This document shows positions 9,130-17,639 of a stretch of DNA of 64,000 bases, piece by piece; the stretch's first letter is position 1; each line of letters begins with the position of its first letter. Where the stretch lies: NCBI RefSeq assembly GCF_002115785.1, contig NZ_JFJY01000002.1, positions 310,001 to 374,000 on the forward strand, in the 5' to 3' direction. This DNA is from Thalassospira sp. MCCC 1A03138 (GTDB lineage Bacteria > Pseudomonadota > Alphaproteobacteria > Rhodospirillales > Thalassospiraceae). The translations under genes and the position numbers were made by a program. Under the pieces are notes generated by a model. It did not search any database and had not been told where the DNA came from. It saw nothing but the letters and a program-made list of their open reading frames with translations.

Positions 9130-10055
9130 TCTCACCTCCCGATAGCTCGTTTCGCACGCAGGGTAATGCGCGCGACGGATCAAGTAAACCAGATGAACGA
9201 CACTTGCCACTTTCATCAGCTCTTTATCTTGTCGCCACTCCAATCGGTAATTTGGGCGATATTACGTTCCGTGCGCTCGATATCCTCAAACGTGCCGATA
9301 TTATCCTGTGTGAAGACACCAGAACGTCGGGCAAGTTATTGTCGCGATATGGCGTAAAAACCAAACGGATCGCCTATCACGAACATAACGCCGCCAAAAT
9401 GCGCCCCGAAATCATGGAACGCCTTGGCAAGGGACAGGGGCTTGCGCTGATTTCGGATGCCGGAACGCCCCTGATCAACGATCCCGGCTACAAACTGGTC
9501 CGTGATTGCAAGGCAGAAGGCTTCAATGTCACTGCTGCCCCCGGTGCCTCGTCACCGATTGTGGCTCTTATTTTATCGGGGCTTCCCAGTGACCATTTCT
9601 TTTATGCTGGCTTCCTGCCCCCCAAGACATCAGCACGCAAAAAGGAACTGGCACGATTTTCGAGCATCCCCGGAAGCCTGATCTTTCTTGAGAGTCCCAA
9701 ACGACTGGCAAGCAGTCTTGCCGATATGGCTGAAATGCTGGGCGAAACGCGCGAAGCAGCCGTCACTCGCGAACTGACAAAAATGTTTGAGGAAGTTCGA
9801 ACCGGAACACTTGGCAATCTGGCGGCTCATTATTCAGCCGAAGGCACGCCCAAGGGCGAAATCATTGTTGTTGTCGGGCCGCAGAATGAACAGGACGCCG
9901 AACCCGACGCCGATGACATTGATGCGCGCCTGACCGAACTTCTGAAAACCCTGCGTACCAAAGAAGCCGCCGATCAGTTGGCCAAGGAAACCGGCCTTAA
10001 AAAGCGTGATCTTTATAATCGAGCGCTTGAACTTTCCAAACCATCCGGGGGATAG
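9078..10055 (+). CDS. rsmI: 16S rRNA (cytidine-1402 2'-O)-methyltransferase RsmI
   Basis: SAM-dependent methylation of C1402 in the ribosomal decoding centre. The tetrapyrrole-methylase fold begins ALYLVATPIGNLGDIT, with CEDTRTSGKLL, LISDAGTPLINDPG and GAPSS-type AAPGASSPIVALILSG motifs and the C-terminal helical domain. Start is uncertain. The ATG at 9078 gives 325 residues, but it has no good ribosome site and its first 52 bp overlap the divergent LpoA-like gene; a TTG near 9204 sits closer to the conserved core. It is followed 2 bp later by yraN. Confidence 0.93.
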   Translation: MPNSRPDSATDDVSENPLSPPDSSFRTQGNARDGSSKPDERHLPLSSALYLVATPIGNLGDITFRALDILKRADIILCEDTRTSGKLLSRYGVKTKRIAYHEHNAAKMRPEIMERLGKGQGLALISDAGTPLINDPGYKLVRDCKAEGFNVTAAPGASSPIVALILSGLPSDHFFYAGFLPPKTSARKKELARFSSIPGSLIFLESPKRLASSLADMAEMLGETREAAVTRELTKMFEEVRTGTLGNLAAHYSAEGTPKGEIIVVVGPQNEQDAEPDADDIDARLTELLKTLRTKEAADQLAKETGLKKRDLYNRALELSKPSGG

Positions 10056-10057
10056 CC

Positions 10058-10441
10058 ATGAAATCCGCCCGGACAACAAGTGACACAGGCCGATATGACC
10101 GTCGCAAGGCCGAGCTGGCCGGTAGACGTGCAGAATGGTTATGCGCAATGTGGCTTCGGCTATGCGGTTATCGTATTCTCCAAACCCGGTATCGCTGCCC
10201 GGTCGGCGAAATCGATATCATCGTCAAAAAAGGCGATCTGATCGCCGCAATCGAAGTCAAAAATCGCGCTAACCTCGACGATGCGCTGCATGCTTTGCGC
10301 CCCAAACAGCAACAACGCATTGCCCGCGCTCTTTCAAAATTCGCCTCAAACATAGGGCATCATGGCGATTTGCGTTTTGACATCATAGCCGTACGGAACG
10401 GCTGGCGTATCAGGCATTTGAAAAACGCCTGGACGCTGTGA
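10058..10441 (+). CDS. yraN: UPF0102 family protein YraN
   Basis: A 127-residue protein of the YraN/UPF0102 family, which adopts a restriction-endonuclease-like (Holliday-resolvase-like) fold. The signature is visible: AELAGRRAEWLCAMWLRLCG, then GEIDIIVKKGDLIAAIEVKN, which carries the D-ExK-like residues, then FDIIAV. It starts 2 bp after rsmI and is probably co-transcribed with it, as in many proteobacteria. The biological role is unresolved. It ends 8 bp from the convergent DUF2000 gene. Confidence 0.92.
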   Translation: MKSARTTSDTGRYDRRKAELAGRRAEWLCAMWLRLCGYRILQTRYRCPVGEIDIIVKKGDLIAAIEVKNRANLDDALHALRPKQQQRIARALSKFASNIGHHGDLRFDIIAVRNGWRIRHLKNAWTL

Positions 10442-10449
10442 TCAGATAA

Positions 10450-10857
10450 TCATGGATGCATCTTTGCGCCCTTGATGATTTTGTCAGTCACCCGTTTTTC
10501 CGCGCGCAAAGCAATTCCGACCGCTTTGGCATCCTCTGGCGAAAATTGCCCGAAAGCATCGCGATTGGCTTCGTCATGACCGGTTGAAAACATCTCTTCG
10601 ACATAAAGAGATGTGGTTACCCCACGCTCAAGGGCACGGCGGTGAATCTTTGCCATTGTCACGGCATCAGCCGACAGAACGATCGCAGGTTGGCGGAACA
10701 AGGGGTTATAGATATTATTGTCACGGTCTTTATAGGGTTCCCCGATGATTTCGGGAAACTGGGCGACAATACCGCTCATTAAAAATGCCGTCACATTCAG
10801 CGATTGCCAATTTTCGAGATCATTGCGAAGAACAATGGCGACTTTGGTATCAAACAT
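10450..10857 (-). CDS. DUF2000 family protein
   Basis: A 135-residue cytosolic protein matching the DUF2000 pattern: TKVAIVLRNDLENWQSLNV, then GEPYKDRDNNIYNPLFRQP, then EEMFSTGHDEANR near the C-terminus. The ATG at 10857 was chosen over a GTG two codons earlier. It is divergent from an AraC-type regulator 49 bp away, a pairing that suggests regulation by that neighbour (inference). Biochemical function is not known; the fold is described as peptidyl-tRNA-hydrolase II-like for the family. Confidence 0.78.
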   Translation of the reverse strand: MFDTKVAIVLRNDLENWQSLNVTAFLMSGIVAQFPEIIGEPYKDRDNNIYNPLFRQPAIVLSADAVTMAKIHRRALERGVTTSLYVEEMFSTGHDEANRDAFGQFSPEDAKAVGIALRAEKRVTDKIIKGAKMHP

Positions 10858-10906
10858 TTGCACATCCGTTGATTTTCAGGTTCGGGAGGTTATCGGGAAA
10901 ACCGTA

Positions 10907-11770
10907 ATGCTGGATTCTTTAAACCAAACCCCATCTGACGGTCTTGAACGTTTGTGCAAACCGCGCGAGCACTTCATTTCTGCGGCCCCGCTGCCGGGGA
11001 TCGAGCGAATGGAAGCCCTTTTCTTTGGTAATATGTTTGCCCCCCATCGTCACGATACCTATGCGCTGGGCATCACCATGCAGGGCGTTCAGACCTTCAA
11101 CTATCGCGGCTCCTCCTGTGCCAGTCAGCCCGGTAATGTGATCATCCTTCACCCCGACGAGGTCCATGACGGAGGTGCAGGAACCGAGGACGGTTTGCGC
11201 TATCGCATGCTTTATCTCGAACCATCACTGCTACGGCAGGGCCTTGGCACGGATACGGCTTCCCTGCCCTTTGTTTCTGATCCCGTCATTGCCGACTCGC
11301 AGTTGGCCGCAACACTTGCCTCGGTGCTCGCCCATCTTGATGAAGATGTTGATCCGCTTCTGATAGATCAATTTATCTCTGACATCGCCACCGGCCTTGC
11401 GCGTCACGCCAAAAACTCAATGAAACCGATTGGCTTTCTGGCGTTGGAACGCATGGAACGGGCCAGACAATATCTTGAGGACAACTTTGATCGCCCGGTA
11501 CAGTCCGCCGAGCTTGAAGAGGTCACAGGGCTTGATAGATATCGTCTTATCCGTCAATTCCGTGCCTGTTTTGGGACAACACCCTATCGTTATCTGATGA
11601 TGCGTCGCCTGCAAAAAGCGCGTACCCTTATCAGTCTTCGCCAGCCGCTGGTCGATATTGCGGGCGATACCGGATTTGCTGATCAAAGCCATCTTAATCG
11701 GCATTTCAAACGTGCATTTGGTATCACACCCGGCCGTTGGGCCGAACTCACATGCGAAAAAAGTCATTAA
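10907..11770 (+). CDS. AraC-family transcriptional regulator with cupin domain
   Basis: A 287-residue regulator. Residues 25-120 form an AraC-type cupin sensor (FAPHRHDTYALGITMQGVQ, then PGNVIILHPDEVHDG). Residues 185-285 hold the double helix-turn-helix, with ARQYLEDNFDRPVQSAELEE and SHLNRHFKRAFGITPGRW. The ATG at 10907 was selected; the open frame upstream runs back through the divergent DUF2000 gene. It probably controls that neighbour and itself (inference). Ligand unknown. Confidence 0.88.
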   Translation: MLDSLNQTPSDGLERLCKPREHFISAAPLPGIERMEALFFGNMFAPHRHDTYALGITMQGVQTFNYRGSSCASQPGNVIILHPDEVHDGGAGTEDGLRYRMLYLEPSLLRQGLGTDTASLPFVSDPVIADSQLAATLASVLAHLDEDVDPLLIDQFISDIATGLARHAKNSMKPIGFLALERMERARQYLEDNFDRPVQSAELEEVTGLDRYRLIRQFRACFGTTPYRYLMMRRLQKARTLISLRQPLVDIAGDTGFADQSHLNRHFKRAFGITPGRWAELTCEKSH

Positions 11771-11866
11771 TCGGTCAAACCGCGCTTCGAGTTTAAAACT
11801 CCTTAACCGGCTGCGCTCATATTGGCAGTTGAGACGACGGGGGAACGCGGGGCGAGAAACCGATAG

Positions 11867-12523
11867 ATGACATTGCTGTCACGCACATTGCGACGGTCAA
11901 AGGGCCGTGTTGTTAAAGTCAGGAATTATATTGCGCAGGCAGGACCCGTTCTGGTGATCCTTGCTTTTATGCCACTTGCGGGATGCACGTCTCTTGCAGT
12001 GGGTGCAGGTGCAACTGCCGGTGTGGCCGCCCTACAAGAACGCGGATTTGGCGGCGCGGTCAGCGATACCGCAATCACGGCCGAGATCTGGCAGAAGTTC
12101 CTGACCGAAGATGAAAACCTGTTTCGCCGGATCGAAATCGAAGTGGTTGAGGGTGAAGTTCTGCTTGCCGGGACAGTCGATAATACCGACAGCGAACTTA
12201 AAGCGGTCGAGTTGGCCTGGCAGGTCAATGGCGTAAACCGCGTCATTAACGAAATCAATGTTGGTCAAGGCAGCAGTTTAATGGACAGCGCCAGTGATCT
12301 TTTGATCACGACCCGCATCAAAACCGCACTGATGTTTGACACAGACGTCTATGCGATTAACTACAGTGTCGAAACCATCAATGGTACCGTCCATATCATG
12401 GGAATCGCGCAAAGCGAACGTGAGCGCAACCTTGTCATCGCTCACGCGCGCGGCACCAGTTATGTCAGGCGAGTTGTCAGTCATGTAAGACTGAAGGATG
12501 ACCCCCAACGTCAGAGGACCTAA
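11867..12523 (+). CDS. DolP-like dual BON-domain lipoprotein
   Basis: A 218-residue lipoprotein with lipobox LAGC at about residues 37-40, after a hydrophobic stretch (VLVILAFMP). Two BON domains follow: one around AVSDTAITAEIWQKFLTED to RVINEINV, the second from SASDLLITTRIKTALMFDTD to VRRVVSHVRL. This is the arrangement of E. coli DolP (YraP), an outer-membrane lipoprotein that supports BAM function. Its location just after lpoA/rsmI/yraN genes mirrors the E. coli locus. The N-region before the lipobox is unusually long (about 25 residues). Confidence 0.8.
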   Translation: MTLLSRTLRRSKGRVVKVRNYIAQAGPVLVILAFMPLAGCTSLAVGAGATAGVAALQERGFGGAVSDTAITAEIWQKFLTEDENLFRRIEIEVVEGEVLLAGTVDNTDSELKAVELAWQVNGVNRVINEINVGQGSSLMDSASDLLITTRIKTALMFDTDVYAINYSVETINGTVHIMGIAQSERERNLVIAHARGTSYVRRVVSHVRLKDDPQRQRT

Positions 12524-12627
12524 GCATTATTATTGATCGGGAAAAGGACATCACCGCAAATGATCGCCAATGGCTTACCGATTACGGTAAAGGCCAATAT
12601 CCCGATGCAACTGTTGCAGAAGCCGCA

Positions 12628-13539
12628 TTGCACTTTGCGCGCCTGAATGACCCCGGCCGGGATATCGCCCCCTATATCGATTTGCTGGAAGTCATTTCCG
12701 ACGATGTCCGAAAACGGATTGCCACCCTGTCTGTGCAAACAGACAACGAAGATCAGAACCATGCCGCCATCGATCTTATCGTGCAAGCCATGCAGGATAT
12801 TATCCCCGGTTACTATCAGTTTCAGGGCGATGCGGAAAATTACGACGATATCGCGAATGCGGATCTGATGTCGGTCATTGATCGTAAGCGCGGTCTGCCT
12901 GTGGCACTCGCCTTGCTTTACGTGCATGTTGCCAAACGTTGCCAGATAGAGATCACGGGCATCGATTTTCCTGGTCACTTTCTGCTGCGTCTGCAATCCG
13001 GGGGGGCGCGAAGAATGATCGATCCCTTCCATGGCGGCATCACATTGGGTTCTGCCGAGTTACGCGAGTTGTTGAAGGCGTTTCAGGGGCTAGATGCAGA
13101 ACTGCAACCCGCTCATTATCGTGAAGCATCTGATATTGCAATATTGTTACGACTTCAAAACAATATAAAGGTTAGGGCCCTTCGGCGGGGTGAACTGGCC
13201 CTTGCCGCGCGTGTGATTGAAAACAGCTTGCTGATTGCACCTGACCATGATGGGCTTTGGCATCAGCTCGGTGCGCTTCACGCCCGCCTGCACGAAGATG
13301 CAAAAGCACTCCATGCCTTCACCCGGTTCGTTGAACTGTGTAAGGACCCGATGCATCGGGTCCGCATAAGTGCTGTTGTCGAAGAACTGCGTGATCGCCT
13401 CGGTCATCAATCTTCTGACCGCAAGAATGACACGCGCGACGTGCCAAATTCAGATGCGCCAGTGCAGCTATATCCGATCCGGTCGCAAAACACTGATCAC
13501 AAAAATCCCTCGGACAATCCTGATTCCGGTCAACCCTGA
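12628..13539 (+). CDS. SirB1-like transglutaminase-domain/TPR protein (true start probably upstream)
   Basis: A SirB1-type protein with a transglutaminase-like core (DLMSVIDRKRGLPVALALLY, then FPGHFLLRL) and a C-terminal TPR-like region (RGELALAARVIENSLLIAPD). Cellular role is unclear; the family is widespread in proteobacteria. The first standard start is the TTG at 12628, but it falls within a helix that matches the family (DATVAEAALHFARLNDP). The frame stays open up to 12502 and contains only ATT codons (12526, 12529, 12532) as near-start codons, preceded by AGAGGA 7 nt earlier. The disordered, polar C-terminal tail follows about residue 255. Confidence 0.75.
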   Translation: MHFARLNDPGRDIAPYIDLLEVISDDVRKRIATLSVQTDNEDQNHAAIDLIVQAMQDIIPGYYQFQGDAENYDDIANADLMSVIDRKRGLPVALALLYVHVAKRCQIEITGIDFPGHFLLRLQSGGARRMIDPFHGGITLGSAELRELLKAFQGLDAELQPAHYREASDIAILLRLQNNIKVRALRRGELALAARVIENSLLIAPDHDGLWHQLGALHARLHEDAKALHAFTRFVELCKDPMHRVRISAVVEELRDRLGHQSSDRKNDTRDVPNSDAPVQLYPIRSQNTDHKNPSDNPDSGQP

Positions 13540-14157
13540 ACTCCTCAGTAGTGTCAAGGCACGGGGAAGCCACTTCAGACTTAACCGCTATTTTTCCTAG
13601 AATAAGATTGATTAAATGTTACTATATTATAATTTTTAGGAATTTTATATATATCTAGATGAAGACATACCAGTCTGTTTGAATTTTAACACATCTCTTA
13701 TCTTTGCTAATTTCATAATTAAGATAAATAAAACGATCTTATAGTCAGATTTGTGAGTGACAACAGAGCGCTAAAGACATCACATCGGCAAACAATAGGT
13801 AAAGAGCCCTCATCATGTCTTGGAGGAGTCACAAATCGCGGTTTTCTGCGCATCGTGGAATCGGCGACCAGGGTGCGACGAATCAATTTCCGACAATCGC
13901 AAAAAAATCTCGGTCAACAAAGATGGAATTGATTTCGGAAAGCCACGTGAAAAACTACGGATGCAGTTTCTCACGTCCTTAACACAGGGTTAAAAGACCG
14001 GACGCGAAACGGTCGCGATGCTTGCACCACGATTTTCATTCTCTATACTCCCGCTCCAGATCATCCGACCCATATAAGGCGATGGCAGCCAAGCACTATG
14101 ACTTGCCGAACCTTAACTGTCGGGAAATACCGAAAAAAGCTTAGGAAATTCAAGTCA
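13540..14157. other. 618-bp non-coding gap with an extreme AT-rich core
   Basis: Positions 13621-13740 count to about 22% GC, against mid-50s around it, with runs such as TATATATAT. An inverted repeat TAAGAT / ATCTTA brackets part of it near 13720-13742. A 55-codon open frame at 13815-13982 has no recognisable features. The remainder up to 14157 has normal GC and must hold the promoter of the downstream kinase gene. Confidence 0.6.
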
Positions 14158-15147
14158 ATGAGTGACACCAAATTCGACGTCGTCGGAATCGGCAATGCCA
14201 TTGTCGACGTTCTTTCTCACTGCAAGGAAGAAGACCTTGGCCGTTTGAACCTTGTAAAGAACGCCATGACTCTGATCGACGCCGAAACCGCCGACAGTCT
14301 TTACGCCCAAATGGGCCCAGGTCTTGAAATGTCCGGTGGATCCGCTGGCAATACCATGGCGGGGATTGCGGCTCTTGGCGGCAAAGGTGCTTATATTGGC
14401 AAAGTGCGTAACGATCAGCTGGGTGAGGTTTTCCGCCACGATATCCGTGCCATCGGCGTTTCCTTTAATTCGACCCCGGCAACAAGCGGCTCCCCAACGG
14501 CGCGCTGCCTGATTTTCGTGACACCGGATGGTCATCGTACCATGAATACCTTCCTTGGTGCCTGCACGGAGCTTGGCCCGGATGATATCGATGCCGAACT
14601 AATCGCATCGGCCAAGGTCACCTACATGGAAGGATATCTTTGGGATCGCCCCGAAGCGAAGGAAGCTTTCATCAAGGCCGCACAGGTCGCGCACGATGCC
14701 GGACGACAGGTTTCGATCAGCCTGTCCGATTCCTTTTGTGTCGACCGTCATCGTGAATCATTCCGCGATCTGGTCCATAATCATATCGACGTACTGTTTG
14801 CCAACGAAGACGAGATCAAATCGCTTTATGAGGTCGACACCTTCGAAGAAGCCCTGGCGGAAGTCCGTAAACACTGCAAAGTCGCAGCCCTGACCCGCAG
14901 TGAAAAAGGTTCGGTCATTGTATCGGATGACGAAGTCATACAGGTTGATGCCGAACCGGTTGCCCAGGTGATTGACACCACCGGCGCAGGTGATCTTTTC
15001 GCATCGGGCTTCCTTTCTGGCTACACACGTGGCGATAGTCTTGCGACATGTGGTCGCCTTGGCTCGATTTGTGCTGCCGAAGTGATTTCGCATATGGGCG
15101 CACGCCCCGATGCAGACCTTAAGGAACTGGTTGCGAAGACTCTTTGA
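14158..15147 (+). CDS. PfkB-family sugar/nucleoside kinase (adenosine-kinase-like)
   Basis: A 329-residue ribokinase-family enzyme. The N-terminus has FDVVGIGNAIVDVLS and the substrate loop GGSAGNTMAGIAALGG. The C-terminal signature DTTGAGDLFASGFLSG carries the catalytic Asp and anion hole. Alphaproteobacterial relatives are usually named adenosine kinase, phosphorylating adenosine to AMP in purine salvage; the substrate cannot be proved from sequence. The ATG at 14158 has AGGAAA upstream. It is a single-gene unit, with an AT-rich gap before it and a strong terminator after. Confidence 0.85.
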   Translation: MSDTKFDVVGIGNAIVDVLSHCKEEDLGRLNLVKNAMTLIDAETADSLYAQMGPGLEMSGGSAGNTMAGIAALGGKGAYIGKVRNDQLGEVFRHDIRAIGVSFNSTPATSGSPTARCLIFVTPDGHRTMNTFLGACTELGPDDIDAELIASAKVTYMEGYLWDRPEAKEAFIKAAQVAHDAGRQVSISLSDSFCVDRHRESFRDLVHNHIDVLFANEDEIKSLYEVDTFEEALAEVRKHCKVAALTRSEKGSVIVSDDEVIQVDAEPVAQVIDTTGAGDLFASGFLSGYTRGDSLATCGRLGSICAAEVISHMGARPDADLKELVAKTL

Positions 15148-15571
15148 CCCTTCGCCATGGTCTCACGATAAAATTCACGGGATGGCAACATTTGGTTGCC
15201 GTCCCGTTTCTTTTGTACCAATCGCCGGTATTCTGCCGTTTTGCAATGCACACAAAGATTGACTTTCTCCAGTTAATAGCGCAAGAACCCGGCATTGCAT
15301 AAAAATCAACCCCGCATGGCATGCACAAGGCTGGTCATTCGCCTCGACATTGGCTATGACAGGGCGGCTTCCGAGCCAAACTGCAATTTGTCTTTTGGAC
15401 CAGTAAACATTCAGCATGTGCAGTGCTGCGCTAATGCGCGGGTTTGAACTTGCCGACCGGGCAACACCGGTCCTGCGGCAGCTGAATATCTACTGGCCTT
15501 GAAACTTTTACTGACCGATGCGCAAGGGATGTATCCCGGCGCGCGGCATTTTTATTCTGGAGTCCGCGCCA
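15148..15571. other. 424-bp gap between the PfkB kinase gene and typA
   Basis: Contains the kinase terminator (15177-15214). Beyond it are an 8-bp inverted repeat, TGCAATGC (15242-15249) and GCATTGCA (15292-15299), and a small GGGAT/ATCCC hairpin just before the typA ribosome site. No convincing gene is seen on either strand. It presumably holds the typA promoter and a long leader. Confidence 0.5.
15177..15214 (+). terminator. Rho-independent terminator of the PfkB kinase gene
   Basis: A 13-bp stem, ACGGGATGGCAAC (15177-15189) with GTTGCCGTCCCGT (15195-15207), one G-U pair, 5-nt loop, followed by TTCTTTT. It starts 30 bp after the stop codon. Confidence 0.9.
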
Positions 15572-17392
15572 ATGAACTTGCGCAATATCGCCATTATCGC
15601 ACACGTCGACCATGGCAAAACCACCCTCGTCGACGCGATGTTCCGTCAATCTGGTGTTTATCGTGACAACCAGCGTGTTGATGAACGCGCCATGGACAGT
15701 AACGATCTGGAACGCGAACGCGGCATCACCATCATGGCAAAGCCGACCGCAATTCAGTGGGGCGATACACGTATCAATATCGTCGATACCCCGGGCCACG
15801 CCGATTTCGGTGGTGAAGTCGAACGTATCCTGTCGATGGTTGACGGTGTTGTTCTGCTGGTTGACTCGGCCGAAGGCCCGATGCCACAGACTAAATTCGT
15901 TCTGGGTAAAGCCCTGAAACTCGGCCTGAAGCCAATCGTGATCATCAACAAGATCGACCGCCCGGACCAGCGCGCAGAAGAAGTTCTCGACGAGATATTT
16001 GATCTGTTCGTGTCGCTTGAAGCCAATGACGAACAGCTTGATTTCCCGGTTCTGTATGCCTCCGGTCGTGATGGCTGGGCTGCCGAGGCACCGGAAGGCC
16101 CGAAAGAAAACCTGACACCGCTGATGAACCTGGTTCTGAACTATGTGCCGGCACCGAAGGTAGAAGTTGACGCGCCCTTCGCAATGATTGCGACCATGCT
16201 GCATGCTGACAACTTCCTTGGCCGTATCCTGACTGGCCGTGTCGCACAGGGCCGCGCAAAACTTAACATGCCGGTCAAGGTTCTTCGTGGTGATGGCACT
16301 GTCGAAACCGGTCGTCTTTCGAAATTGATGGGTTTCCGTGGACTTGATCGTGTCCCGCAGGAAGAAGCTGTTGCAGGTGACATCATCGCGATTGCCGGTC
16401 TGACCGACGCAACCGTTGCCGACACCATCTGCGCACCGGAAGTCACCAGTGCAATTTCAAGCCAGCCGATTGATCCGCCGACCCTTGCCATGACTTTCTC
16501 GGTCAACAACTCTCCGCTTGCTGGGCAGGAAGGCGACAAGGTTACATCGCGCATGATCCGTGCCCGTCTGGAACGCGAAGTCGAAGGCAACATTGCCATT
16601 CAGCTGTCGGAAACTGCGGATAAGGACGCCTTTGAAGTTGCCGGTCGTGGCGAACTTCAGCTTGGCGTTCTGATCGAAACCATGCGTCGCGAAGGTTACG
16701 AACTGTCGATCTCGCGTCCGCGCGTTCTGATCAAGGAAATCGACGGCGTCCTGTCCGAGCCGTTCGAAGAAGTCCAGGTCGACGTGGACGAAGAATTTGC
16801 CGGTGCCGTCGTTGAAAAGATGAGCCTGCGCAAGGCCGAAATGACCGACATGCGCTCAAGCGGTGGCGGCAAGACCCGTATCATGTTCTTGGCACCGTCG
16901 CGTGGCCTGATCGGTTATCATGGCGAATTCCTGACCGATACCCGCGGTACCGGTGTGATGAACCGTGTGTTCCATTCCTATGGTCCGGTCAAAGGTTCGA
17001 TTGCAGGTCGTCGTAATGGTGTTCTGATTTCGAACGATCAGGGCGATGCGGTTGCCTATGCCCTTTGGGGTCTGGAAGATCGCGGTTCGATGTTCATCAA
17101 TCCGGGCGAACGTGTCTATGAAGGCATGATCATCGGCGAACACAACCGTAACAACGACCTTGAAGTTAACATTCTCAAGGGCAAAAAACTGACCAACGTC
17201 CGCGCATCAGGCAAGGATGATGCCATCACCCTGACCCCGCCGCGTCGTATGTCGCTTGAAGAAGCGCTGGCTTATATCCAGAACGACGAACTGGTCGAAG
17301 TTACCCCGCAAAGCATCCGTATTCGCAAGCTGCACCTCGACCCGAACGTGCGCAAACGCGAAAGCCGCAAAGCGGAATCCGAAACCGTTTAA
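15572..17392 (+). CDS. typA: Translational GTPase TypA/BipA
   Basis: Ribosome-binding GTPase implicated in 50S assembly, cold and stress adaptation. It has 606 residues, the normal length. G1 AHVDHGKTT at 10-18, switch region ERERGITI, G3 DTPGHADF and G4 NKID are all intact. EF-G-like domains and the TypA-specific C-terminal domain follow (GGGKTRIMFLAPSRGLIGY, then LTPPRRMSLEEALAYI). The ATG at 15572 follows GGAG 9 nt upstream. It is a monocistronic unit with two tandem terminators behind it. Confidence 0.97.
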   Translation: MNLRNIAIIAHVDHGKTTLVDAMFRQSGVYRDNQRVDERAMDSNDLERERGITIMAKPTAIQWGDTRINIVDTPGHADFGGEVERILSMVDGVVLLVDSAEGPMPQTKFVLGKALKLGLKPIVIINKIDRPDQRAEEVLDEIFDLFVSLEANDEQLDFPVLYASGRDGWAAEAPEGPKENLTPLMNLVLNYVPAPKVEVDAPFAMIATMLHADNFLGRILTGRVAQGRAKLNMPVKVLRGDGTVETGRLSKLMGFRGLDRVPQEEAVAGDIIAIAGLTDATVADTICAPEVTSAISSQPIDPPTLAMTFSVNNSPLAGQEGDKVTSRMIRARLEREVEGNIAIQLSETADKDAFEVAGRGELQLGVLIETMRREGYELSISRPRVLIKEIDGVLSEPFEEVQVDVDEEFAGAVVEKMSLRKAEMTDMRSSGGGKTRIMFLAPSRGLIGYHGEFLTDTRGTGVMNRVFHSYGPVKGSIAGRRNGVLISNDQGDAVAYALWGLEDRGSMFINPGERVYEGMIIGEHNRNNDLEVNILKGKKLTNVRASGKDDAITLTPPRRMSLEEALAYIQNDELVEVTPQSIRIRKLHLDPNVRKRESRKAESETV

Positions 17393-17414
17393 ACTGGTTT
17401 GGATCGTGATTTAG

Positions 17415-17440
17415 AAGGGTCGCCTGCTTGGGCGGCCCTT
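17415..17440 (+). terminator. First terminator hairpin after typA
   Basis: AAGGGTCGCC (17415-17424) pairs with GGCGGCCCTT (17431-17440), one G-U pair, 6-nt loop. The following tail is poor in T, so termination may be partial and backed up by the second hairpin. Confidence 0.65.
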
Positions 17441-17451
17441 ATACATTGAGA

Positions 17452-17486
17452 GGCACGAACATTTGTTATGATGTTCGCGCCTTTTT
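17452..17486 (+). terminator. Second, stronger terminator after typA
   Basis: GGCACGAACAT (17452-17462) pairs with ATGTTCGCGCC (17471-17481) with one mismatch and an 8-nt loop, followed by TTTTT. Confidence 0.8.
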
Positions 17487-17494
17487 CATAAGGG

Positions 17495-17556
17495 GTCTCG
17501 TCCCGAAGTCGACCTTTGTCTGCGCCTATAGCTGACAACGTATTTCAGGACGAGAC
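17495..17556. other. Long-range inverted repeat upstream of ampG
   Basis: GTCTCGTCC (17495-17503) and GGACGAGAC (17548-17556) are perfectly complementary over 9 bp with 44 nt between. Inside, TTGTC and GACAA form a second nested pair. It lies after the typA terminators and before ampG, so it may be a structured leader or an operator. Confidence 0.5.
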
Positions 17557-17639
17557 ATACAATCGCCTGCACCGTTTCGGCATTCCTTAACGTGTTTCCC
17601 CTAATTTCTCACAAGGCCGCATTCAGACGGGGAATATCA

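Noticed and set aside
13815-13982. 55-codon open frame in the AT-rich gap
   Set aside because: Basic composition, no recognisable motif and no convincing ribosome site; left as non-coding.
13975-13987. Third copy of the rnd/GT2 element
   Set aside because: Only the first block is similar (GTCCTTAACACAG, one insertion); the second block does not match at the right spacing and the nearby gene is on the other strand.
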